Below, piece by piece: positions 26,161 to 34,935 of a stretch of DNA of 36,857 nt. The DNA is taken from positions 315,267 through 352,123 of the forward strand of contig PLXZ01000001.1 in assembly GCA_003151615.1 (NCBI GenBank), in the 5' to 3' direction. The stretch comes from Candidatus Tayloriibacteriota bacterium. Lineage in GTDB: Bacteria > Patescibacteriota > Minisyncoccia > Phycocordibacterales > PALSA-1337. The notes under the pieces were generated by a model, which saw only the letters and a list, made by a program, of their open reading frames with translations, ran no database searches and had not been told where the DNA came from. The translations under genes and the position numbers were made by a program. The stretch's first letter is position 1, and the number at the start of each line of letters is the position of its first letter.

Positions 26161-26925
26161 ATGGCTACTTTCTACGTTATCGGCACGCCGATTGGAAACC
26201 TGGAGGACATAACCCTTCGGGCTCTTCGCATTTTGGGCGAAGTCGACCTCATTTTATGCGAGGATACGCGGGTGACGCGAAAACTTTTGGATCGGCACAA
26301 TATAAAGACCAAATGCGAAAGCTACCATGCCCACACGACCGATTCGAAAATGGAAAAAATTCTGGATATGATTGGCGGTGTCGGCGAGGATGGTGCAAAG
26401 GACGGCGCGCACGTCCCGAAAAATATTGCCCTGGTTTCGGACGCGGGAACGCCGGGTATTTCCGATCCCGGTTCTCATTTGGTTGGCCTTATCCGCGCCC
26501 GGTTTGCGGATGAAATCGCCCGCGGAGAAATAAAAATAGAATCGGTGCCGGGGCCGTCGGCTGTTACCGCCGCTTTGTCGATTGCCGGAATTGAATGCAG
26601 TCAATTCACATTTTTGGGTTTTTTACCGCATAAAAAGGGAAGGGAAACATTGTTCAAGGAAATTACCGCAATGACTTCAGGCGCTGAAAAATCGGCAACG
26701 GCCCGGCCTGCACTTTTTTACGAATCTCCGCACCGAATCATGAAGACTTTGGAATCTCTCGCGGGACATCTTCAGCCGGAGCAAAAAATCGTCATTGTCC
26801 GCGAGCTTACTAAAATATACGAGGAAGTCGTGCGAGGAACGCCGGCAGAAGTCTCCGTGTTTTTTGAGAAAAACGCCGAAAAGATTCGCGGGGAGTTTGT
26901 GGTCATTATCGAGGTTGTCGCTTAA
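26161..26925 (+). CDS. rsmI: 16S rRNA (cytidine 2'-O-)-methyltransferase RsmI
   Basis: MATFYVIGTPIGNLEDITLRALRILGEVDLILCEDTRVTRKLL; ALVSDAGTPGISDPG; VPGPSAVTAALSIAG. Confidence 0.95.
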   Translation: MATFYVIGTPIGNLEDITLRALRILGEVDLILCEDTRVTRKLLDRHNIKTKCESYHAHTTDSKMEKILDMIGGVGEDGAKDGAHVPKNIALVSDAGTPGISDPGSHLVGLIRARFADEIARGEIKIESVPGPSAVTAALSIAGIECSQFTFLGFLPHKKGRETLFKEITAMTSGAEKSATARPALFYESPHRIMKTLESLAGHLQPEQKIVIVRELTKIYEEVVRGTPAEVSVFFEKNAEKIRGEFVVIIEVVA

Positions 26926-26930
26926 TTCTG

Positions 26931-26970
26931 ACATAAAAATGCCGACCCTTGTTTCAGGCCGGCATTATGT
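26931..26970. terminator. Bidirectional stem-loop between convergent genes
   Basis: ACATAAAAATGCCG-ACCCTTGTTTCAGGC-CGGCATTATGT. Confidence 0.55.
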
Positions 26971-27441
26971 CTGCGGAGGATCGTTGATTCCCAGAATTTC
27001 GCGGTTGAATCGTTTGACATCGCATTGAAGCGATGAGAAAACAAGACGCTCCCGTATGTTATCGGTAACCAACATGTGAGTCCGATACACCGCGGCCAAA
27101 TCCGGCGCGCCATTTTTGACGATCTCCTTTTTAAGGGAAGCGATGCCGAACTGCATGTTTGTCGGTTTGAGATCGCCGCCTATTTGTTCGTAACGTTCGG
27201 ACCGATTCCAATACATCTTGATTATTCTCACGCGCATGATTTTATCGAAAACGACGATTATAGGCAGGGCACGGCCGTACCGATCGCACTCACTGGAAAG
27301 CGCGGGAATTATTTTATGCGTAATTCCGGCGTAGATCTCGCCGTATGCGTCAGTGAACTGTATAACTGTTGGCTTGTCAGAATATAATAGATAGTCCGCA
27401 AGCCCGTCCAACAAGGACAGAATTTTTTTGCTTGCATTCAT
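26965..27441 (-). CDS. Hypothetical protein (158 aa)
   Basis: ORF occupying otherwise empty space between rsmI and the next gene; no family recognised. Confidence 0.6.
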   Translation of the reverse strand: MNASKKILSLLDGLADYLLYSDKPTVIQFTDAYGEIYAGITHKIIPALSSECDRYGRALPIIVVFDKIMRVRIIKMYWNRSERYEQIGGDLKPTNMQFGIASLKKEIVKNGAPDLAAVYRTHMLVTDNIRERLVFSSLQCDVKRFNREILGINDPPQT

Positions 27442-27545
27442 ATGATTTTGCGAATCACGCCGCGTAAGTCCTTTCGGCGCGGCGATTTACTATTGTTTCT
27501 ACTGCCGCCGAGAATAGCATATTTTTGCTTTTTCGGGAAATAGGA

Positions 27546-27551
27546 TATAAT
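27546..27551 (+). promoter_or_regulatory. Predicted -10 TATAAT, 7 nt before ATG (leaderless configuration)
   Basis: taggaTATAATgcacttcATG. Confidence 0.55.
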
Positions 27552-27558
27552 GCACTTC

Positions 27559-27810
27559 ATGTCAAAAAGACAACTATCGGCGCTTCTCGGATTCTGGGTC
27601 ATTATTTTTCTGTTTCTCGGCTTTCCCATTGCTTGGGACAAATGGATTGCAATCGTGACCGGAGTTCTTGTCATACTTGTCGCTTACCGGAAAACACCGC
27701 AGCTGAAAACTTCTTCAAACAGCGCGTTTGTGCAGAGCAATAGTCAGGCCAATGCGCAGTCCGCTTCCCCAATCCTTTCCGCAGAAAAAGAAACGACACA
27801 GGCGCAATAG
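27559..27810 (+). CDS. Small membrane protein (83 aa)
   Basis: MSKRQLSALLGFWVIIFLFLGFPIAWDKWIAIVTGVLVILVAY: two hydrophobic helices, polar tail. Confidence 0.65.
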   Translation: MSKRQLSALLGFWVIIFLFLGFPIAWDKWIAIVTGVLVILVAYRKTPQLKTSSNSAFVQSNSQANAQSASPILSAEKETTQAQ

Positions 27811-27834
27811 CAGCCGTCCCACGAAATAATATGG

Positions 27835-27840
27835 TATAAT
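27835..27840 (+). promoter_or_regulatory. Predicted -10 TATAAT upstream of ATPase gene
   Basis: atatggTATAATggtgcg. Confidence 0.5.
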
Positions 27841-27859
27841 GGTGCGAAAGTTCACTATT

Positions 27860-29788
27860 ATGAATCCCGATCGAATAACATATTTTGCCGAAACTGATGC
27901 CCGCAGCAAAAGGGTTCCTTTTGGCATAAAGGCCAAGGACCGCACGCGCCACGTTTATGTCATCGGAAAAACAGGAATGGGCAAATCGACCCTGCTCGAA
28001 AACATGGCCGTTCAGGACATTAAAAACGGCGAAGGTATGGCATTCCTCGACCCGCACGGAAAGTCCGCGGAACTTCTTCTCGAGTATATTCCGCCGGAGC
28101 GCATGAAGGACGTTCTCTATTTCGCGCCGTTCGATACGGATTTTCCGATTTCGTTTAATGTTCTCGAATCGGTCGATCCGGACAAGCGGCATCTCGTTGT
28201 GTCGGGTCTTATGTCCACGTTCAAAAAAATCTGGCAGGATGCATGGTCCGCCCGTATGGAATATATTTTGACGAACACTTTGCTGGCGCTCTTGGAATAT
28301 CCGGGAGCGACGCTTTTGGGCGTGAACAGAATGCTTGCCGAAAAAGATTTCCGCAAGGACGTCGTCGACCACGTCACCGATATTTCCGTGAAAAATTTCT
28401 GGGTCAAGGAATTCGCGAACTATACCGAACGCATGGCGGCCGAAGCCGTGCCCGCGATTCAGAACAAGATCGGACAATTTACGGCAAACGCCCTCATCCG
28501 AAACATGATCGGCCAGGCAAAGTCATCCTTCAACATCCGCGACATGATGGACAACCGAAAAATTCTCATCATCAACCTTTCAAAAGGGAAGATTGGAGAA
28601 TCAAATGCCAATTTGCTCGGCGGCATGCTCATCACGAAAATTTATCTCGCCGCGATGTCGCGCGCCGATTTGTCCAACCGCGTCATGGCGACGATGCCGA
28701 ACTTTTATCTCTATGTGGACGAGTTTCAGTCCTTTGCCAACGAATCTTTTGCGGACATTTTGTCCGAAGCCCGCAAGTATCACTTGAACCTGACCATTGC
28801 CCACCAATATATAGAGCAGATGGAAGAAGAAGTGCGCGCGGCTGTTTTCGGTAACGTCGGAACCATGATTATTTTTCGCGTCGGCGCGTACGATGCCGAA
28901 GTTTTGGAAAAGGAATTCGCTCCGACTTTTACCGCGGAAGATATTGTGAATTTGGGCCAGTATCAAATTTATCTGAAGCTCATGATTGACGGCATCAGCT
29001 CGCAGCCTTTTTCCGCGACGAATCTTCCGCCAATCAAGCCTCCCGAAGTCGATCATGTTGCCGATGTCATCGCTTCATCCCGTGAGCAGTTTGCCCACAA
29101 GCGCGCGGACGTCGAGAGTGATATCACCGACTGGCACAAGCCAATCATGAAAACCCCGCCGCAACCGTATCAGGCGCCAATGCAAAAACCACCGCAAGCT
29201 CCTGTTTCCGTCGCGCCGATTGCTCCCGTCACTCCAAAGCCAATTTCTCCTCCGCCGTTGAAACCAGCGCAATCATTCCAACCTCGTCCGGCACCTGTAT
29301 ATCAGCCCGCACCCGTAAGTGTACCGACACAGCCACCGGCACATAAACCTGCGCAAGCATACGTGCCGGCACCTGCGCAAAAACCGCCCCTCAAACAGCC
29401 TTTCAAGGAAGCTTTTCAAAAAGTGACCGTGCCTCCGACTCCACAGCCGGTCCAGTCTCAAAATCCGCTTCCGACGCAAATGCAACCGCAGGCTCCGACA
29501 TCGCAACCAACTTCTCAACCCGCTCCTCAGCCAGCGTCTCAGCCGGTCTCACTGAACACCCTCGCAAAACCTCCCGTGAAAAACGACCAAAAAACGCCGA
29601 CGGCGAAAAACGTCAACGATTTGAAAAATGCGCTCGCGTCAGTTTTAGGTTCAGTCAAACCTTCGGAGAAACAAGCCGAAAAACCTCTCGAAAAACCTCC
29701 GGAAAAGCCAAAAACAACTCCAACGATGGCCGCTCCCGCGAAAGAAGTGCCGAAGGACGTTCTCGAGAAAATTCTGAACGTAAATTAG
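27860..29788 (+). CDS. Type IV secretion/conjugation-like (VirD4/TraG/DUF87-type) ATPase with Pro/Gln/Ala/Lys-rich C-terminal tail
   Basis: VYVIGKTGMGKSTLLENMAVQDI; GMAFLDPHGKSAELLL; NFYLYVDEFQSFANESFADILSEARKYHLNLTIAHQY; low-complexity tail of ~230 aa. Confidence 0.85.
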   Translation: MNPDRITYFAETDARSKRVPFGIKAKDRTRHVYVIGKTGMGKSTLLENMAVQDIKNGEGMAFLDPHGKSAELLLEYIPPERMKDVLYFAPFDTDFPISFNVLESVDPDKRHLVVSGLMSTFKKIWQDAWSARMEYILTNTLLALLEYPGATLLGVNRMLAEKDFRKDVVDHVTDISVKNFWVKEFANYTERMAAEAVPAIQNKIGQFTANALIRNMIGQAKSSFNIRDMMDNRKILIINLSKGKIGESNANLLGGMLITKIYLAAMSRADLSNRVMATMPNFYLYVDEFQSFANESFADILSEARKYHLNLTIAHQYIEQMEEEVRAAVFGNVGTMIIFRVGAYDAEVLEKEFAPTFTAEDIVNLGQYQIYLKLMIDGISSQPFSATNLPPIKPPEVDHVADVIASSREQFAHKRADVESDITDWHKPIMKTPPQPYQAPMQKPPQAPVSVAPIAPVTPKPISPPPLKPAQSFQPRPAPVYQPAPVSVPTQPPAHKPAQAYVPAPAQKPPLKQPFKEAFQKVTVPPTPQPVQSQNPLPTQMQPQAPTSQPTSQPAPQPASQPVSLNTLAKPPVKNDQKTPTAKNVNDLKNALASVLGSVKPSEKQAEKPLEKPPEKPKTTPTMAAPAKEVPKDVLEKILNVN

Positions 29789-29837
29789 GCTTTTTTGGCG
29801 GTTTTTCCGCGCACTGGCGGATACTGGGGAATTAGGG

Positions 29838-29843
29838 TATAAT
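29838..29843 (+). promoter_or_regulatory. Predicted -10 TATAAT upstream of SWIB gene
   Basis: ttagggTATAATcgaccg. Confidence 0.5.
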
Positions 29844-29878
29844 CGACCGTATTAGAATTAAAATAATAAATAAAACAT

Positions 29879-30139
29879 ATGCCAACAAAAGCAAATTCAG
29901 CATTCATGAAGCCGTTGAACATCAGTCCTGACCTCGCCGCAGTCGTCGGAAAAGGTCCTATGCCGCGCTCCGAAGTCGTAAAGGCTCTCTGGGTTTATAT
30001 CAAGAAAAACAATCTCCAGGATCCGCAGAAGAAGCGCAATATCATTGCGGACGCAAATTTGAAGAAAGTATTCGGCGGCAAGGCTGTCGTCGACATGTTC
30101 GAAATGACGAAGCTTGTTTCGAAGCATCTCAGCGCTTAA
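29879..30139 (+). CDS. SWIB/MDM2-domain protein
   Basis: MKPLNISPDLAAVVGKGPMPRSEVVKALWVYIKKNNLQDPQKKRNIIADANLKKVFGGKAVVDMFEMTKLVSKHL is a near-complete SWIB domain. Confidence 0.9.
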   Translation: MPTKANSAFMKPLNISPDLAAVVGKGPMPRSEVVKALWVYIKKNNLQDPQKKRNIIADANLKKVFGGKAVVDMFEMTKLVSKHLSA

Positions 30140-30154
30140 TCATTCGGCAAGCGC

Positions 30155-30925
30155 TTAAAAATACGCTTTAAGGAGACGAAGATATCCTTTGATCATACCC
30201 CGGGCAAAACCCGGGTATGATTTTTTCCAGCGGCTGATGACGGACAATTCATCAAGGGCGACCTGTTTGCTCCGGCTTTTAGTCACGGAGTTTTCGTGGA
30301 TTCGATAGCCGGTTGCATATATCGGAAGTGTTTCAACTTCGTAGCGTGTACCAATATTGAGCCATAAATCGTGGTCCTCCATTGTCGCCAGGTTTTCATC
30401 ATATCCTCCGGCGACGAGTGCCGCCTTTTTCAAAAAAAGAACGCTTGACTGGGCGATGTGATTTTTATACAGAAAAGACCGCCGGATTTCCGCGTCGTGT
30501 ATGGCAAATGAAGCATTCTGTTTTTTCGTTTCGTTCGGTGTTTTGTAGATAAAGGTGATCCATGTTCCAATGATGCCGAGCTTTGGATTTTCCCCGAAAG
30601 CGGTGATCTGCTTTTCGAGTTTTTCCGGATCAAGCCAGAGATCGTCGCTGTCGAGCATTGCGACATATTCGCCGCGGGCTTCGCGCAGGCCGCGGTTTCG
30701 GGTTTTTGAAATGCCGAGATTCGCGCTGTTTTTCAAGTAGTGGATGCGGCGGTCTTTGGCTATATATTTCTTGACCAAAGTTTCCGTCAAATCGGTGGAA
30801 GCGTCATCCACAATAATAAGCTCCCAATTTGCATAGGTTTGCATGCAAACACTCTCAATCGCCTCGCCAATAAAATCGGCGCGATTATAGGTCGGAATGA
30901 TGATTGTGATTAAAGGCGTGTCCAT
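30155..30925 (-). CDS. Glycosyltransferase family 2
   Basis: ITIIIPTYNRADFIGEAIESVCMQTYANWELIIVDDASTDLT; GEYVAMLDSDDLW. Confidence 0.93.
   Translation of the reverse strand: MDTPLITIIIPTYNRADFIGEAIESVCMQTYANWELIIVDDASTDLTETLVKKYIAKDRRIHYLKNSANLGISKTRNRGLREARGEYVAMLDSDDLWLDPEKLEKQITAFGENPKLGIIGTWITFIYKTPNETKKQNASFAIHDAEIRRSFLYKNHIAQSSVLFLKKAALVAGGYDENLATMEDHDLWLNIGTRYEVETLPIYATGYRIHENSVTKSRSKQVALDELSVISRWKKSYPGFARGMIKGYLRLLKAYF
30192..30226 (+). terminator. Strong rho-independent terminator-like hairpin with T6, lying inside the 3' coding end of the convergent GT2 gene
   Basis: ATCATACCCCGGGCAAAACCCGGGTATGATTTTTT: ~12 bp stem with one bulged C. Confidence 0.65.
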
Positions 30926-31824
30926 GTTGTCGGCACCGTATCGGTGTGCCATTTTTTATCGCGAGTCGACCATTCTTTCGGGGCAATGACTATCTTATCA
31001 GGGTTTTTGTTGAGCCACGCGCCCCACCAGCTGAACGACGAGTTGGCAACGATATTGTGGTCGCACATGCTCATGAGAGTCATTTCCTCGTGGTCGGGAA
31101 GATTATTTTTTGCATCATCCCCCAAAACATACGTCGTCGGGTAGGGAATGGCGATATTTTTCTTCGTCCATTCGATGTCGTCGGAAAAAACGAAGATACG
31201 AAAGTTTTTCATGTTTCGCGCCGCCAATTTTTCCGCGACATGTACCAGTGCGCGCGAATAATATTCAGGCGTCGCTATTCCGTAGTAGGGGTTTGTCGCG
31301 GCATTGCGCGCAACATCGCCCCGGCGGATGTGGATTGAAACCGAAGGACCGTTTCCGGACTGCTGTCCGATTGCGCCGGCAATTGTCTGCGCCGCCGGGC
31401 TGAGGGGTTTTTTCAGCGTGAAATCCTGCCGGATAGTTTCGGCGCAGTCCGCAAAATATTTTTCGCTCTGCCAAAAGCCATCGAGATATATGGTGCGGCC
31501 GGCTGTCTTCGCGCGGAGAATCCGTGAATTGAAGCCGACGTTGAATTGTCGGAGAATTTTCCTGCGGAAAATCGCGAAATAATTTGAAAATGCGCCATAG
31601 GGAAGGCGTGCCGCGGTAGCTTCTTTCTCGCCGGCGATATCCTCTTTAATATTAAAATGAGAAAGACTGTATTCGCGCACAGCGTCAATGCCGTTTGACC
31701 GGCCGGGACCGTATTCCGAAATGTCGAGCTTTAACAGGTCATTATTGCGCAAGGCCAACGCCCGCCCGCAGGCATACTGGAACATCTGATTGCCAAGCCC
31801 CCCGTTCAATTTGGTGATAATCAT
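30910..31824 (-). CDS. GT11 alpha-1,2-fucosyltransferase-like
   Basis: MIITKLNGGLGNQMFQYACGRALA; SVSIHIRRGDV; SMCDHNIVANSSFSWWGAWLN. Confidence 0.93.
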   Translation of the reverse strand: MIITKLNGGLGNQMFQYACGRALALRNNDLLKLDISEYGPGRSNGIDAVREYSLSHFNIKEDIAGEKEATAARLPYGAFSNYFAIFRRKILRQFNVGFNSRILRAKTAGRTIYLDGFWQSEKYFADCAETIRQDFTLKKPLSPAAQTIAGAIGQQSGNGPSVSIHIRRGDVARNAATNPYYGIATPEYYSRALVHVAEKLAARNMKNFRIFVFSDDIEWTKKNIAIPYPTTYVLGDDAKNNLPDHEEMTLMSMCDHNIVANSSFSWWGAWLNKNPDKIVIAPKEWSTRDKKWHTDTVPTTWTRL

Positions 31825-31831
31825 CGCCTCT

Positions 31832-32974
31832 TTATAGTACATTATTTGGGTCTGCAGCGGTATTCAGGGCTTGTTTGAGACGTGAGACGTCAACTGCTCC
31901 GGCAAGCGTTTTGTCCGATTCCGCCATGGAAATCAGCACGCGTAGCATCGTTTTTTCATCGGTATGATAGCCGTCGATTGCTTCAGTATCGGGAGCGCCG
32001 AGCGATGCCATGTCAAAGAAATTAAAAAGAGTGAAACCGTATTTTTTGAATGTCGGATCCGTTTTCGCATACGTCTGGAAAATATAATCATATGAAGGAA
32101 ACTGTTGATAGGCCAGCGCGACGGCATGCGGCGTCGGCGGAATGTAGCCGATGACGTAAATGTTGTGGGCTTTGCAGTAGGCGAGGAGGGAATCGAGTTC
32201 GTTTACGGCTTCGGTCGAAAAAGATTCGGTGCTCGAGGCTTCCTGCTTGTGTTCCAGAAAATTAATCGCATCGTTGATCCTGTCGATTCTGCCCTGGTCG
32301 CCGACATACTGTTTCCCGTAATGATAACTGCCGTCATTGCGCGTGCCGCTGTCGTTGATGAGGGCGTTCAGACCTATTGTCCGTTCGGGTGTGTCCGTCG
32401 CATTATTTTCTGCGCCGCCGGAAGCTCTAAACATTTCGCCAAGAGTAAATTTTTGCAGGGCGTAATCCTCGTATACGCTCGACCAGCTGTCAGTTATCAG
32501 ATTAGTGTCTTCGGAAAGGGTTGAAATAGGCTGAAGTTTCTGAAGCTCAACGGAAGTGTTTATGCTCAAGGTCGGGTCAAAATTGAGCGGTTCGACCGTT
32601 ATAATGACTATGTTTGGGTACACTCCTGACTTTTCCAGAAAGACTCTGTAGTCCTCGATTGCCGCGGTTGTTCCCCCGGCATTGTAGAATGTCGTGCTTG
32701 CGTCAAAAAATTCGCGGCGCATGGTCAGTATTTTCGAGTTGCCCAGAGCCAGAATTTCAGGATTCAGTTTTTGGATCATTTGCTGCTTGAAATACGTGGT
32801 CTGGTCGCTGTATGCGGAACCGTACAGGACTGCAGTTGAAGTGGAAAGTTGTGCGGCAATGATTGTACTGAGAGGCGTGAGTTCTCCGGATTTTATCTGA
32901 ACCGCGACAGGGAAAGCGAACAGCGCGAAAACCGGCAGGAGTAGGATCAGAATTTTTTTGAAAAAAGTTCGCAT
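31832..32974 (-). CDS. SGNH-type, AlgJ/DltD-like membrane-anchored acyltransferase/esterase (copy 1)
   Basis: N-terminal TM; ILALGNSKILTMRREFF (Ser block); YVIGYIPPTPH; DGYHTDE (Asp/His). Confidence 0.65.
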   Translation of the reverse strand: MRTFFKKILILLLPVFALFAFPVAVQIKSGELTPLSTIIAAQLSTSTAVLYGSAYSDQTTYFKQQMIQKLNPEILALGNSKILTMRREFFDASTTFYNAGGTTAAIEDYRVFLEKSGVYPNIVIITVEPLNFDPTLSINTSVELQKLQPISTLSEDTNLITDSWSSVYEDYALQKFTLGEMFRASGGAENNATDTPERTIGLNALINDSGTRNDGSYHYGKQYVGDQGRIDRINDAINFLEHKQEASSTESFSTEAVNELDSLLAYCKAHNIYVIGYIPPTPHAVALAYQQFPSYDYIFQTYAKTDPTFKKYGFTLFNFFDMASLGAPDTEAIDGYHTDEKTMLRVLISMAESDKTLAGAVDVSRLKQALNTAADPNNVL

Positions 32975-32990
32975 GATGTTGAATTGAAGG

Positions 32991-33869
32991 CTAGAATTGG
33001 AAATAAATGAACTGCTGTGCTCCGAACCGGGCGAATATCACCAGCGCAAAAATGATTGCGTAATAATAGAGCCAACGGACGGATGTTTTTTGCAGGGCGA
33101 TTTTCTGCCAGATTGTCTGTTGTCTCTCGATCAGTTCCGCGATGATAATTATTGCAATGCCGCAGGCGGATATTACGAAGTCGCCTTTGTTCGCGAGACC
33201 GGAAAGCGAAAAGAGATTTTTCCAGGTGTAATAATTGTAGGCGTGCGCGATAAAACTGCCGAGTCCGACCTGCCAGTGCGACAAAATGTACCAGGCATCG
33301 CTGATTTTATTCACCCGGAAGAAAACCCAGCCGATGCATACCAAGACGAACGTCACTGCGATGCGCCAATAGTTCAGGATTTTCGGATATCGGTCGAGGC
33401 CGATTTTTGCCGTCAGGGTGCTCCGATATTTTTTGGTCATCTCCGAGAACGTTATATAGAAGCCGAACAGCAGACCCATGATGACGTAATTCCAGCCCGC
33501 TCCGTGCCAGAGACCGATCAGAAAAAAAGTAAATATGATTGCGCCGTACAATTTCGTCCGCGTCAGATTTTTCGTACTGCGGGCGATGGGAAAATAAACG
33601 TAATCGCGCAGCCATGAGGAAAGCGAAATGTGCCATCTTCGCCAGAATTCGGCGATTGATTTTGAAAAATACGGCCGCTGGAAGTTTTCAATCAAATTTA
33701 TTCCCATGACCTGCGCCGAACCGAGCGCGATGTCGGTGTATCCGGAGAAGTCGCAATATAATTGAAAAGCAAAAAATAGTGTGCCCATTATCAGCGTCGG
33801 TCCGTTGAATCCCTGCGGATTGGCGTAAATGATGTTGACGAAAATTGCCAGGTGATCCGCTACAACCAT
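32991..33869 (-). CDS. MBOAT (AlgI-like) O-acyltransferase, C-terminal fragment separated by frameshift
   Basis: MVVADHLAIFVN...FQLYCDFSGYTDIALGSAQVMGINLIENFQRPYFSKSIAEFWRRWHISLSSWLRDYVYFPI; GLWHGAGWNYVIMG. Confidence 0.88.
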   Translation of the reverse strand: MVVADHLAIFVNIIYANPQGFNGPTLIMGTLFFAFQLYCDFSGYTDIALGSAQVMGINLIENFQRPYFSKSIAEFWRRWHISLSSWLRDYVYFPIARSTKNLTRTKLYGAIIFTFFLIGLWHGAGWNYVIMGLLFGFYITFSEMTKKYRSTLTAKIGLDRYPKILNYWRIAVTFVLVCIGWVFFRVNKISDAWYILSHWQVGLGSFIAHAYNYYTWKNLFSLSGLANKGDFVISACGIAIIIIAELIERQQTIWQKIALQKTSVRWLYYYAIIFALVIFARFGAQQFIYFQF

Positions 33870-34480
33870 TTTTTTGAAGAATCCCAGGCCATTCTCTTCA
33901 GGCCCTTCGTCACGCGGTCCGCGTCAAAATGATGCTCGGCATGGAATTGTGGCAGTAAATGCTGTGGACGCTCGATCGGACCGGCAACGAGCTGGGGATA
34001 AAACATGACGTAGAGGGCGTATATGCCGAAATGGCGCTCGGCCTTCTGAGCGCCGCGGTAGACTTCGATGGTATAGCTGAGCGCCTGAAACGTATGGAAT
34101 GAAAGGCCGATGGGAAGCAATATTGACAGAAGTGGAAGGGAATAATTCCAGTCCAAAAAATGGGCGACATAATTTATGTTGCCGATGAAGAAATCATAAT
34201 ATTTGAAAAAAGCCAGGACGCCGATGTTTGCAACGATACTGATCACGAGGAGAAGTTTTTTTCTTGACCCCATCGCATTTTCCATGAGAATGCCGGCGCA
34301 ATAGTTCACGACGATGGTTCCGCCGAGCACCAGAATATATATCGGTATGAAGGCCATATAGAAGTAGCAGCTGGCGAGCAGGAGTAGAAGCCACCGGAAA
34401 CGATAGGGTATCAGAAAATATGCCGTCGTTACGATGGTGAAGAAAAAAATGAATTGTATCGAGTTGAAAATCATAGACAA
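33860..34480 (-). CDS. MBOAT (AlgI-like) O-acyltransferase, N-terminal fragment separated by frameshift
   Basis: PIGLSFHTFQALSYTIEVYRG; MFYPQLVAGPIERPQHLLPQF; ends GLKRMAWDSSKKWL* where AlgI-like proteins have GxxKK(V/M)V(I/V)AD. Confidence 0.88.
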   Translation of the reverse strand: MSMIFNSIQFIFFFTIVTTAYFLIPYRFRWLLLLLASCYFYMAFIPIYILVLGGTIVVNYCAGILMENAMGSRKKLLLVISIVANIGVLAFFKYYDFFIGNINYVAHFLDWNYSLPLLSILLPIGLSFHTFQALSYTIEVYRGAQKAERHFGIYALYVMFYPQLVAGPIERPQHLLPQFHAEHHFDADRVTKGLKRMAWDSSKKWL

Positions 34481-34483
34481 AAA

Positions 34484-34912
34484 CTATTTCAGCAACTGCA
34501 CCGTCGCTTCGCCGGTAATCAGGACGTTTCCTGATTCATCATGGACGGATGTCTCGATTCTGACCGTTTTGTACGCGTCTATTTTTTGGACAATCATTCC
34601 TTTCACCGTCACCTTTGTTCCGTAGAATATCGGCTTTTTGAAATTGAGATTTTGCGAGAGATACAGGCAATAGAGGCCCGGAAGGTGCATGCCGAGAAGT
34701 CTCGATATCAATGCTCCGCAAAGCATTCCATGGGCAATGGGTTTCTTGAAGGCCGTCTCCGCCGCGTACCCCGGATCCATATGCAGGGGATTGACGTCTC
34801 CCGAAACTCGGCTAAATTCCTTCACCATTTCTTTGGTAATCGTTTCTTCAAAATGCGCTTCCTGGCCGATGGTCAAATCGTCGTAAATAAATTTTTCCGG
34901 TTTATTGTTCAT
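34484..34912 (-). CDS. MaoC-like hot-dog dehydratase
   Basis: FSRVSGDVNPLHMDPGYAAETAFKKPIAHGMLCGALISRLLGMHLPG. Confidence 0.93.
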   Translation of the reverse strand: MNNKPEKFIYDDLTIGQEAHFEETITKEMVKEFSRVSGDVNPLHMDPGYAAETAFKKPIAHGMLCGALISRLLGMHLPGLYCLYLSQNLNFKKPIFYGTKVTVKGMIVQKIDAYKTVRIETSVHDESGNVLITGEATVQLLK

Positions 34913-34935
34913 ATCTTTAATTATACCCGATTAAA

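Noticed and set aside
27671-28477. 268-aa minus-strand ORF
   Set aside because: Antisense to the conserved ATPase core, which has clear Walker motifs.
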